This document shows positions 1 through 5,977 of a stretch of DNA of 9,398 bases, piece by piece (position 1 is the stretch's first letter; each line of letters starts with the position of its first letter). This stretch comes from Dehalococcoidia bacterium (GTDB lineage: Bacteria; Chloroflexota; Dehalococcoidia; E44-bin15; DAOWNJ01). The notes below the pieces were generated by a model. The model searched no databases. It worked only from the letters and a program-made list of their open reading frames with translations, and was not told the origin of the DNA. Where the stretch lies: contig DAOWNJ010000027.1 in NCBI GenBank assembly GCA_030642645.1, positions 1-9,398 on the forward strand, in the 5' to 3' direction. The translations under genes were made by a program, and so were the position numbers.

Positions 1-43
1 CTGGATTGTAGCGAAGGCCGCGAAAGGGCTGGACACAGGCCAT
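1..43 (-). CDS. DUF1015-family protein, N-terminal fragment (cut by window edge)
   Basis: Only the first 14 codons lie in the window. The minus strand reads ATG GCC TGT GTC and onward, giving MACVQPFRGLRYNP before the edge. The string PFRGLRYNP is the typical opening of DUF1015 proteins (COG4198), which usually start with a few residues and then a PF(R/K)(A/G)LRYNPEKV-like segment; the next base, G, would fit a following Glu. A strong ribosome binding site (AAAGGAG, 49-55) sits 5 nt before the ATG. The gene is divergent from the macro-domain gene. DUF1015 proteins have no firmly established biochemical function. The start is well supported; the family call rests on nine residues and remembered family features. 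Confidence 0.72.
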   Translation of the reverse strand, partial: MACVQPFRGLRYNP

Positions 44-60
44 TGATTCTCCTTTATAAT
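30..60 (+). promoter_or_regulatory. Possible promoter for the macro-domain gene
   Basis: A perfect TATAAT lies at 55-60 with TGGACA (5 of 6) at 30-35. The 19-bp spacer is longer than ideal. It overlaps the -10 region of the opposite promoter, so the two divergent genes would compete for the same AT-rich patch. A second TATAAT at 100-105 lacks a -35 partner and would place the start on the ribosome binding site. Confidence 0.3.
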
Positions 61-61
61 A

Positions 62-90
62 AATATATCAAAGTCTTAGGTCAGGGTCAA
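62..90 (-). promoter_or_regulatory. Putative sigma-70-type promoter for the leftward DUF1015 gene
   Basis: On the minus strand, TTGACC (85-90) and TATATT (62-67) are separated by exactly 17 bp; each hexamer matches the consensus at 5 of 6 positions. The predicted transcript start near 55 would leave a very short leader with the AAAGGAG ribosome binding site almost at its 5' end. Confidence 0.45.
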
Positions 91-118
91 CGAGAAATCT
101 ATAATGAAAGGGGCTTAA

Positions 119-667
119 ATGGAGACTATAGTGAATAAGACACGGCTTTCCCTCATCCGTGGGGACATCACCGCCCAGGAGACCGACGCTATCGTCAATG
201 CCGCCAACTCAAGCCTTATGGGAGGGAGTGGGGTTGATGGGGCCATACACCGAGCCGGTGGGCCTCAAATCCTCGAGGAATGTAAGAGGATAATAGCCCA
301 AATAGGCCATCTTCCCACGGGGGAGGCGGTTATTACCACCGGGGGAAATCTCAAGGCAAGGCATGTGATCCACACCGTTGGCCCTGTCTGGCATGGGGGG
401 AAGAGTGGGGAGCCCCAGCTCCTCGCCAGCTCCTATCGGGAGAGCCTTAAGCTAGCCGTTGAGAATGGACTCAAGAGCATCTCATTCCCCTCTATAAGCA
501 CCGGGGCATTTGGCTACCCCCTGAAGGAGGCATCAAAGGTAGCCGTTGGCACGGTGATGGAATTCCTCAAGGCCGATAGCTCCCTTGAGGTGGTGGTGTT
601 TGTCCTTTTCGACCAAGCTACCTTTGCCGCCTACTCTCAGGCGTTACAGGAACTTGCAGGCCTATAG
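119..667 (+). CDS. Macro-domain protein, MacroD/YmdB-type ADP-ribose hydrolase
   Basis: A single macro domain of 182 residues, the normal length for stand-alone MacroD/YmdB-type enzymes, which remove O-acetyl from O-acetyl-ADP-ribose and mono-ADP-ribose from acidic side chains. Visible family motifs are D16-x-T, the NAAN at 27-30, the phosphate-binding loop GGSGVDGAIHRAGG at 35-48 (Asp40 in the catalytic GVD position) and the second loop STGAFGYPL at 127-135. There is no signal peptide or membrane segment, so it should be cytoplasmic. The ATG is preceded by GAAAGGGG (106-113) at good spacing. It is transcribed alone, divergent from the DUF1015 gene and convergent with the tRNA, whose 3' end is only 18 bases past the stop. 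No terminator is visible between them. Family call is firm; the physiological substrate is not known. Confidence 0.93.
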   Translation: METIVNKTRLSLIRGDITAQETDAIVNAANSSLMGGSGVDGAIHRAGGPQILEECKRIIAQIGHLPTGEAVITTGGNLKARHVIHTVGPVWHGGKSGEPQLLASSYRESLKLAVENGLKSISFPSISTGAFGYPLKEASKVAVGTVMEFLKADSSLEVVVFVLFDQATFAAYSQALQELAGL

Positions 668-685
668 TTTGTCATAGGGGGAAAA

Positions 686-757
686 TAGCAGCGACTGGAT
701 TCGAACCAGTGACCAAGGGCTTATGAGTCCCCTGCTCTTCCTCTGAGCTACGCTGCC
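686..757 (-). tRNA. tRNA with CAT anticodon, probably elongator tRNA-Met
   Basis: A full cloverleaf can be drawn on the minus strand: acceptor GGCAGCG (757-751) with CGCTGCT (693-687), D arm GCTC/GAGC with a short 7-nt loop, anticodon loop CTCATAA (727-721; anticodon CAT 725-723), T arm ACTGG-TTCGAAT-CCAGT (710-694) and discriminator A at 686. CCA is not encoded. Base pair 1-72 is G-U, 27-43 is G-U, and 31-39 is an A-G mismatch. The acceptor arm resembles elongator tRNA-Met, but the stretch from the D stem through the variable loop resembles tRNA-Ile2 (lysidine at C34), so Ile is not excluded. The initiator tRNA is unlikely: there is no C1-A72 mismatch and no three-G-C anticodon stem of the initiator type. 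The gene begins 15 nt after the tmk stop with no visible promoter of its own. Confidence 0.9.
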
Positions 758-772
758 ATCGGGGAAAATATA

Positions 773-1405
773 TCATAGTGCCGCCCCCGGCGTCAAACCC
801 CTTTCGGAAAGAAGGTTTGTCACCCTCTCCCAGATGAGCCGCGTCACCTGCTGCCGAGGTAAAGCTGCATCTACTACCAGCCATCGCTTGGGGTCTGAGC
901 CTGCCATCTCAAGGTAGCCCTCACGAACCCGCTGGTGAAAGGCAAGCTCCTCCTTTTCGAATCTATCCCTGAGCCTTTTTCGGGCCAGGCCCTCCTCTAC
1001 AGGAATGTCCAGGAGCACAACGAGGTCGGGGCAAAGCCCCTCAGTAGCGATTCTATTTAGCTCCTCGATTATAGTGAGATCGAGCCCCCGCCCATATCCT
1101 TGATAGGCGATGGTGGAGTGGAAGAAGCGGTCCGAGATAACTAAAGCCCCCCTCTCCAGGCTGGGGCGAATCACCTCTCTTACCAGTTGGGCACGGGAGG
1201 CAGCAAAGAGAAAAAGCTCCGTCTGGGGGTCGATCTCCCCCTCCCCCCTCAGCAACCGGCGCAATCTATTCCCCAGTGGAGTCCCACCAGGCTCATGGGT
1301 AAGAACACAAGAGATGCCAATACTTAAAAGGCGCCTATATAGCGCTTTTGCCTGGGTTGACTTACCTGAGCCCTCGCCCCCCTCAAATGTGATGAATAAA
1401 GACAA
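773..1405 (-). CDS. tmk: Thymidylate kinase (dTMP kinase)
   Basis: Phosphorylates dTMP to dTDP with ATP in the dTTP pathway. Of 210 residues, normal for bacterial Tmk, the visible motifs are the P-loop GGEGSGKST (9-17), HEPGGTPLG (37-45), the DR(Y/F) and substrate-binding segment DRFFHSTIAYQGYGRG (92-107) and a basic LID-like stretch around RKRLRDRFE (142-150). The start is TTG: a TAA stands in frame directly before it, so no longer form is possible, and GAGGCG lies a few bases upstream. That TAA is the stop of the small RelE-like reading frame, so the junction is TAATTG with no gap and translation of tmk is probably coupled to it. A CAT-anticodon tRNA follows 15 nt downstream. Confidence 0.96.
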   Translation of the reverse strand: MSLFITFEGGEGSGKSTQAKALYRRLLSIGISCVLTHEPGGTPLGNRLRRLLRGEGEIDPQTELFLFAASRAQLVREVIRPSLERGALVISDRFFHSTIAYQGYGRGLDLTIIEELNRIATEGLCPDLVVLLDIPVEEGLARKRLRDRFEKEELAFHQRVREGYLEMAGSDPKRWLVVDAALPRQQVTRLIWERVTNLLSERGLTPGAAL

Positions 1406-1537
1406 TTATCGCCTCGGCTTCTTAACCTTCGTCGTCAGTGTAGAAAGGATTCTCCTGCTGATGCGATTATGGATTGCTGTCGGGAGCTTGCCCATCTCCC
1501 TCTCAGCAGCATGGACGATCCTGATTTCGTAGCTCAC
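1406..1537 (-). pseudogene. Truncated RelE/ParE-like toxin reading frame (43 aa)
   Basis: A 43-codon frame starts with GTG, overlaps the end of the antitoxin-like gene by 4 nt (GTGA), and ends in a TAA that abuts the TTG of tmk. Its first 32 residues, with MSYEIRIVHAAEREMGKLP and then AIHNRISRRILS, match the opening strand and helical hairpin of RelE/ParE toxins (pattern Y-x-I, AE+E, KLP, RI). A full toxin would be about 85-95 residues and would continue with an NPRP-x-GVKKL segment and the core beta strands. Here the frame ends in KVKKPRR and the rest is missing, replaced by tmk. No continuation is seen in another frame. AAGGAG lies too close to the GTG to be a normal ribosome binding site, so translation would depend on coupling. 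Inferred to be an inactive remnant; alternatively a retained leader peptide for tmk. Confidence 0.62.
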
Positions 1538-1749
1538 TCCTTATTAGCCCGCTTCCCTCTTTCGGCCAGGCACTCACTGAAAGGTCGGGATGGCTCTCCC
1601 TGACGCTGCTGGATAAGCACCAAATCAAGGATGTTCTCCCTTAGCTTTGTGTCTTCTAGTAGGCGGGCAATGACTACTTCCCTTTCCGCCTTAGAGAGGG
1701 ATTGTAATGCCATTAGATAAATTTCGGCTCTCGATTCAACGGCCCTCAC
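1534..1749 (-). CDS. Small antitoxin-like protein (partner of RelE-like frame)
   Basis: A soluble, charged protein of 71 residues. I choose GTG at 1749-1747 as start because GGAGGT (1756-1761) stands 6 nt before it; a TTG ten codons upstream (1779) has no such site. The body, with LSKAEREVVIARLLED near residues 19-34, a central helix, and a conserved-looking GEPSRPF near residues 52-58 before a basic tail, has the look of the small helical proteins encoded just upstream of RelE/ParE toxins. No helix-turn-helix or ribbon-helix-helix could be assigned with certainty. It overlaps the RelE-like frame by 4 nt, the usual antitoxin-toxin arrangement, which is the main support for the call. With the toxin truncated, it would be an orphan antitoxin. 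Confidence 0.6.
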   Translation of the reverse strand: MRAVESRAEIYLMALQSLSKAEREVVIARLLEDTKLRENILDLVLIQQRQGEPSRPFSECLAERGKRANKE

Positions 1750-1770
1750 TTGGCTACCTCCATAGCTATA

Positions 1771-1799
1771 ATAACACAATGACGGCTAAATATCCTCAA
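1771..1799 (-). promoter_or_regulatory. Weak candidate promoter before the antitoxin-like gene
   Basis: On the minus strand TTGAGG (1794-1799) and TGTTAT (1771-1776) are 17 bp apart, each 4 of 6 to consensus. A perfect 8-bp palindrome ATAGCTAT (1762-1769) lies at the predicted transcript start, where an autoregulating antitoxin could bind. The 146-bp gap between this gene and the R3H ATPase gene holds nothing else I can identify and no clear terminator. Confidence 0.25.
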
Positions 1800-1895
1800 T
1801 ACGATCTGGGGCGAAATCCGATCTTCCTTTACCATATCTTTTATCATCAACCTACTAGGTGGTGTCGGAAAGGATGAACTCACCCCCACCCCTCC

Positions 1896-3398
1896 TCACC
1901 CCTCCTTGAATATCCTCACCCTCCTTTGAGGCTCCTTCCCCTTGCTGGATGAGGACAGATTATATTGCTCAGCAAGCCGGTGCTGAAGGCGCCTTATATA
2001 GGCGTTCTGAGGGCTTAGCTCCGCCTCCCCCCCGGCCATCACCCGAGTAATGGCATCCTCGGCCTCCCTCAATGCGGTGCCCACCGAGCCCTCTCCTCCT
2101 TCACCACTATAGATGCTCCCCAGGCACTGCCTCATCTGGGATATAGTATTATTCCTCAGGACATAGATGGGGATGCCCATATCCTCGGCATCCCTTATCC
2201 GCTGCGGCTTCCTCTGGTAGTAGCTCCTTGAGGTGATGAGGGCATCTGCATCATCCAGGTTCTCCACAATAGTTGCAGGAAGCGTCAGATCCCTCGCCGC
2301 CTGCTCCAGCCTCCTCCTGTTGATGCCAAATGGGTATAGCCTCCTCTCCCCACCAGCCGACCTTCTATTGATAGCTACCCTCGGCGGGATCGAGGGGGAT
2401 GGCATCTCCCTCCCACTCCTCACCACCCCATCCTCATCCACCCAGCGGACCTCTGCTGATGCTGGGCGTCCCCTCAAGATGGCATCAGCAATCTCAGCGA
2501 CATCGGGGTGGATGACCACCCGGTCCCATTCCTGTATCTCCACCACCACATCGAATGTTGGCGGTGCCTTCCTCTCAAGGATGGACTTCTGGGTTCCACG
2601 ACGCCTCGCCTCCTCATCACCCAATGTAACCGTCTGAATCCCTCCGACGAGGTCGGAGAGGGTGGGGTTCATCATCAGGTTATCAAGGGTATTGCCATGA
2701 GCGGTAGCTACAAGCTGAACCCCCCTCTCGGCGATGGTCCGAGCGGCTTGGGCCTCAAGCTCGGTCCCGATCTCATCGATCACGATCACCTCTGGCATAT
2801 GGTTCTCCACCGCCTCGATCATCACGGCGTGCTGCATTGACGAGGTGGGGACCTGCATCCTCCTGGCATGCCCTATGGCGGGGTGGGGGATGTCGCCATC
2901 GCCTGCGATCTCATTTGAGGTATCGACTATGACCACCCTCTTCTTCTCGGCAAGCACCCTTGCCACCTCACGGAGCATAGTGGTCTTCCCCACCCCAGGC
3001 CTCCCCAGAAGCAGGATGCTCTCCCCTGACTGGACCATGTCCTCGATGACCTTTATGGTTCCGAAGACCGCCCTGCCCACTCGCAGGGTAAGCCCAACAA
3101 TCCTCCCCTTTCGGTTTCGAATGGCAGATATTCGGTGAAGGGTGCGCTCGATGCCAGCCCGGTTATCATCACCGAAGGGGCTGATTCGCGAGACAACATA
3201 CTCAATATCATCCTCACCTACATCATCATGCCTGAGGATGACCTCCTTATCAAGGAAGCGTGCCTCAGGCTGACGCCCGAGGTCCATCACCACCTCCAGA
3301 AGCTCGCTTCGATCGTCTCGCTCATAGAGTGGCTTTGAGATGTGAGGGGGCAGGGTATCTATAAGGGCATCAAGGTCATCGGTGATCTCTTTCCACAT
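1896..3398 (-). CDS. SpoIIIAA/Ycf45-like AAA ATPase with C-terminal R3H domain
   Basis: A soluble ATPase of 500 residues. The N-terminal part resembles stage III sporulation protein AA and the cyanobacterial/plastid Ycf45 family: Walker A GRPGVGKT at 132-139, Walker B VIVIDEI at 204-210, followed by TAHG near 232-235. The middle (about 350-425) carries a second conserved region beginning RLYPFGINRRRLEQA. The C-terminus (about 461-500) is an R3H single-stranded nucleic-acid-binding domain, with Arg469 and His473 giving the R-x3-H signature. No spore-forming gene cluster is present, so a role in sporulation is not implied; the family's role in bacteria is unclear and an ATP-driven action on single-stranded DNA or RNA is inferred. 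The ATG is preceded by GGAGG (3403-3407). It lies downstream of a strong hairpin and upstream of the TA remnant and tmk. Confidence 0.9.
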   Translation of the reverse strand: MWKEITDDLDALIDTLPPHISKPLYERDDRSELLEVVMDLGRQPEARFLDKEVILRHDDVGEDDIEYVVSRISPFGDDNRAGIERTLHRISAIRNRKGRIVGLTLRVGRAVFGTIKVIEDMVQSGESILLLGRPGVGKTTMLREVARVLAEKKRVVIVDTSNEIAGDGDIPHPAIGHARRMQVPTSSMQHAVMIEAVENHMPEVIVIDEIGTELEAQAARTIAERGVQLVATAHGNTLDNLMMNPTLSDLVGGIQTVTLGDEEARRRGTQKSILERKAPPTFDVVVEIQEWDRVVIHPDVAEIADAILRGRPASAEVRWVDEDGVVRSGREMPSPSIPPRVAINRRSAGGERRLYPFGINRRRLEQAARDLTLPATIVENLDDADALITSRSYYQRKPQRIRDAEDMGIPIYVLRNNTISQMRQCLGSIYSGEGGEGSVGTALREAEDAITRVMAGGEAELSPQNAYIRRLQHRLAEQYNLSSSSKGKEPQRRVRIFKEG

Positions 3399-3430
3399 AA
3401 AACCTCCACTTAAATCAAACTGCTGAGGTT

Positions 3431-3459
3431 ACCGCTGAAAAACGCAGTTTTTCAGCGGT
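3431..3459 (-). terminator. Perfect 13-bp hairpin after the GNAT gene (terminator-like)
   Basis: ACCGCTGAAAAAC (3431-3443) and its exact reverse complement (3447-3459) flank a 3-nt loop. It starts 2 nt past the stop of the GNAT-like gene and ends 32 nt before the R3H ATPase start, where a terminator or processing site would split the block. No U-run follows the stem on either strand, so it is not a textbook intrinsic terminator; transcript protection, processing or attenuation is possible. Confidence 0.45.
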
Positions 3460-3461
3460 CT

Positions 3462-4364
3462 CTAAATATTCGCCGGTGCCAGAGAAGGCTGGCGAAGTGG
3501 CACCAATAGCTCGTTCACCAAAAAGGAGAAGTCCTCCGCCTCCACGAATCCCATCCGGGATAGAATATCACCAGTCCTCACATCAAAATCGGGGACGAGA
3601 CACATGATATGCGAGCTTGCTCCGAGGAGCCCAAGGACATAGCCAATTATCCTCTCGCCCCTCCCCTCCTCCGATGGGTGAACCATCACCTCAAACTGCC
3701 CCAGTCTCCCCCTGGTCATGAGCCAGACCCAGCCCGATATAGAGCCGTCCCCCCCATAGACAAGCTCTCGGCCTTTGTCCCTACCCCGGGTTTGCTTCCA
3801 CTCCCTGAAGGTAAGCCCCTCGGCCTGGCGCACCTTCTCAGGGGCAAGGGTATTATGTAGCTCGAAAAGACCATACTCATCCCCGAGCACCATGGGACGC
3901 AAGGCGACCCCTTCCTCCACTCCATGTTGGGCTACCGCTCTGTCCAGCAGGTAGAGACGCTTGTTGAGGTAGGGGGAGAAGCCTGCCCTCTTCGCCAGCC
4001 CAACAGTGGGGCTTGAGCTTGAGAGGCAAAGGAAGACCCTCCCGATACCGAGCCTCCCTCCAAGGAAGCTGACCCCGCTCAATAGCTCAGAGGAGGCCTC
4101 ACGGCCGAGAAGGAGGCGGTCAATCTCCCAGCACGATGGGCCGGAGAGGCTTCTCATAGATAGGAGGCCCTGGATGCGAACCCCCCTCACCGAGACAAGG
4201 GTATGGCGCCTCTCCCTTAAAGGTAGCCACTGCTTGAGGAGCTCGCCTGTCCCGAATAGGGCCCCCTCCCCCAACCTATCCCTTGTTTTCGCCTCATTTG
4301 GAGGTGCCCCGGAGCTGAACTGGAGGAGCATCGGGATGTCGGTGGGATAAAGGGAGCGAATCAT
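3462..4364 (-). CDS. GNAT-like acetyltransferase, apparently two-lobed, function unknown
   Basis: A 300-residue soluble protein with features of two GNAT folds. The first half ends in RVFLCLSSSSPTVGLAKRAGF (about 109-129), like the GNAT beta-strand plus AxRAGF element. The second half has VMVHPSEEGRGERI (226-239), resembling the acetyl-CoA pyrophosphate loop (R/Q-x2-G-x-G/A), and a closing SRMGFVEAEDFSFLV (269-283) typical of a GNAT C-terminus. The first lobe lacks a clear acetyl-CoA loop and may be structural. I choose the ATG at 4364-4362, since MIRSLYPTDIP is a GNAT-like opening; a TTG at 4382 in the same frame would overlap pdxT by 14 bases. With the ATG start the gene begins 4 nt after the pdxT stop, so it is surely co-transcribed with pdxST. 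The substrate cannot be predicted. Confidence 0.72.
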   Translation of the reverse strand: MIRSLYPTDIPMLLQFSSGAPPNEAKTRDRLGEGALFGTGELLKQWLPLRERRHTLVSVRGVRIQGLLSMRSLSGPSCWEIDRLLLGREASSELLSGVSFLGGRLGIGRVFLCLSSSSPTVGLAKRAGFSPYLNKRLYLLDRAVAQHGVEEGVALRPMVLGDEYGLFELHNTLAPEKVRQAEGLTFREWKQTRGRDKGRELVYGGDGSISGWVWLMTRGRLGQFEVMVHPSEEGRGERIIGYVLGLLGASSHIMCLVPDFDVRTGDILSRMGFVEAEDFSFLVNELLVPLRQPSLAPANI

Positions 4365-4368
4365 ATCT

Positions 4369-4941
4369 CTAGATAGCACCAAGAAAATATGCGTGAAACC
4401 TGGGGTCGCAGGTTAGCTCGGGGTGGAAGGAGGAGCAGATCATATCCCCCCCTCTTGCGGCAACCGCAGTCCCATCGGGAAGCCTGGCCAGGACCTCCAC
4501 CCCATCCCCCACCCTCTCGATAACCGGTGCCCTGATAAAGACAGCATGAAACGGGGTCTCGCCAAAAGCGGGCATCTCTATATCAATCTCAAAGCTATCA
4601 ACCTGGCGACCAAAGGCATTACGCCTGACATCTATATCCATAATCCCCAGGGGCTCAACATCCATGTCCATTACCCTCTTTGCCAGTAGGATCATCCCGG
4701 CGCATGTCCCCATTATGGGGAGACCATCACGAGCAAGCCCCCTGAGCCTGTCTGTAAGGTGGTAATCCAACATAAGCCTGCTCATGGTCGTTGACTCCCC
4801 ACCGGGGATGACAAGGCCATCGAGGCCATCAAGCTCACCGGGAAGGCGAACGGGAAACGCCTCAGCGCCGAGCTCCCCAAGCACCCTGATATGCTCAATA
4901 AATGCCCCCTGAAGTGCAAGGACGCCGACCTTTTTTGCCAC
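4369..4941 (-). CDS. pdxT: Pyridoxal 5'-phosphate synthase glutaminase subunit PdxT
   Basis: The class I glutamine amidotransferase subunit that releases ammonia from glutamine and passes it to PdxS. At 190 residues it has the family length. Seen are PGGES (46-50), the nucleophile elbow GTCAGM with Cys80, FIRAP (135-139), and the catalytic His173 and Glu175 in SFHPEL. The start is GTG, 7 nt after the pdxS stop; a G-rich stretch at the pdxS end may serve as ribosome binding site. The stop is just before the GNAT gene. Cys-His-Glu are all present, so it should be active. Confidence 0.97.
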   Translation of the reverse strand: MAKKVGVLALQGAFIEHIRVLGELGAEAFPVRLPGELDGLDGLVIPGGESTTMSRLMLDYHLTDRLRGLARDGLPIMGTCAGMILLAKRVMDMDVEPLGIMDIDVRRNAFGRQVDSFEIDIEMPAFGETPFHAVFIRAPVIERVGDGVEVLARLPDGTAVAARGGDMICSSFHPELTCDPRFHAYFLGAI

Positions 4942-4948
4942 TCTTTTT

Positions 4949-5833
4949 TCACCACCCCCTGGGCGAAAGGAGACTCTCCTTTGGTATTGTCCCTATCTCA
5001 AGCCCCCTCATCGCCTCCCCAAGGCCCTTCGATACCTCGGCTAGTATATCCGGGTCCTGGTAGTGAGTTGTGGCCCTGACAATAGCTCTTGCTCTTTCCT
5101 CGGGGTCTTGAGACTTGAAGACGCCTGAGCCAACAAATACCCCATCAGCCCCAAGCTGCATCATGAGCGCTGCATCCGCTGGGGTGGCTATTCCCCCTGC
5201 GGCGAAGTTTACCACGGGCAGCCTCCCGGTGTTATGAACCTCAAGGACAAGCTCAAAGGGGGCACCAATGGCCTTCGCCTCTGCCATAAGCTCATCTTGG
5301 GGCATGCCCTGGATGCGACGGATGCCATCGGTTACCGCCCTCATATGCCTCACCGCCTCAACAATGTTCCCCGTCCCCGCCTCCCCCTTTGTCCTGATCA
5401 TAGCGGCACCCTCGCCTATCCTCCTCAGGGCCTCACCGAGGTCCCGGCAACCACATACGAAGGGGACATTGAAGTCGTACTTCCACACATGATGGCTCTC
5501 GTCAGCAGGGGTGAGGACCTCGGACTCATCGATGAAGTCAACCCCCAGTGCCTGGAGGACCTGGGCCTCAACGAAGTGGCCTATGCGGCACTTGGCCATC
5601 ACCGGTATCGAGACTGTCCCCATTATCGCCACGATGATGCTTGGGTCGGCCATCCTGGCAACCCCGCCGCTGGCCCTGATGTCGGCAGGAACCCTCTCCA
5701 GGGCCATAACAGCGCAGGCGCCAGCCTCCTCGGCTATCCTCGCCTGCTCAGGATTCACCACATCCATTATCACCCCACCCTTTAGCATCTGGGCAAGCCC
5801 GGTCTTAACAGTCCACGTCCCCTTATCCATCAT
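4949..5833 (-). CDS. pdxS: Pyridoxal 5'-phosphate synthase lyase subunit PdxS
   Basis: Makes PLP from ribose 5-phosphate, glyceraldehyde 3-phosphate and ammonia in the DXP-independent pathway, in a dodecamer decorated with PdxT. The 294 residues align with Bacillus PdxS numbering: Asp24 (VIMDVV), Lys81 in VMAKCRIGHF that forms the Schiff base, and Lys149 in MIRTKGEAGTGN. GGAGG (5837-5841) lies 3 nt before the first ATG (5833) and 6 nt before the second (5830); the second gives MDKGTW, the usual N-terminus, and is probably the true start. First gene of the block with pdxT and the GNAT-like gene. Confidence 0.97.
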   Translation of the reverse strand: MMDKGTWTVKTGLAQMLKGGVIMDVVNPEQARIAEEAGACAVMALERVPADIRASGGVARMADPSIIVAIMGTVSIPVMAKCRIGHFVEAQVLQALGVDFIDESEVLTPADESHHVWKYDFNVPFVCGCRDLGEALRRIGEGAAMIRTKGEAGTGNIVEAVRHMRAVTDGIRRIQGMPQDELMAEAKAIGAPFELVLEVHNTGRLPVVNFAAGGIATPADAALMMQLGADGVFVGSGVFKSQDPEERARAIVRATTHYQDPDILAEVSKGLGEAMRGLEIGTIPKESLLSPRGW

Positions 5834-5867
5834 GCCCCTCCTTCACATATCACCAATCATTATGTAT

Positions 5868-5896
5868 ATTTTACTATTGGCCAGTTCATTTAGCAA
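5868..5896 (-). promoter_or_regulatory. Candidate promoter for pdxS
   Basis: On the minus strand, TTGCTA (5891-5896) and TAAAAT (5868-5873) are separated by 17 bp; matches are 4 of 6 and 5 of 6. The predicted start near 5861 leaves a leader of about 28-30 nt before the ATG, fitting the GGAGG site. No riboswitch or operator is evident. It is back to back with the rightward channel-operon promoter. Confidence 0.48.
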
Positions 5897-5908
5897 GGGA
5901 AAAAACAG

Positions 5909-5937
5909 TTGACATAGAGATGAGGCAAGCGTAAAAT
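5909..5937 (+). promoter_or_regulatory. Strong sigma-70-type promoter for the channel operon
   Basis: A perfect TTGACA (5909-5914) and TAAAAT (5932-5937, 5 of 6) are spaced by 17 bp. The predicted start is near 5944, giving a leader of about 34 nt with AGGGGGT (5964-5970) 7 nt before the ATG. This is the best promoter in the window. Confidence 0.75.
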
Positions 5938-5977
5938 CCCGCTGCGATGAGAGGACTCAAGCGAGGGGGTGTTTTAA

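Noticed and set aside
1110..1532. 140-codon open frame on the plus strand opposite tmk and the RelE-like frame
   Set aside because: Composition is that of an antisense shadow; no domain or ribosome binding site, and tmk on the other strand is certain.
1880..1916. Repeated GGAGGGGTG-like units (minus strand) at the end of the R3H ATPase gene
   Set aside because: Short purine-rich repetition in keeping with local composition; no hairpin or array structure.
5234..5785. 183-codon plus-strand frame opposite pdxS
   Set aside because: Mirror of the highly conserved pdxS gene; the translation shows no recognisable family.
5834..5977. Searched for a riboswitch or operator between pdxS and the channel gene
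   Set aside because: Only back-to-back promoters and ribosome binding sites are visible; no conserved RNA fold or long inverted repeat.
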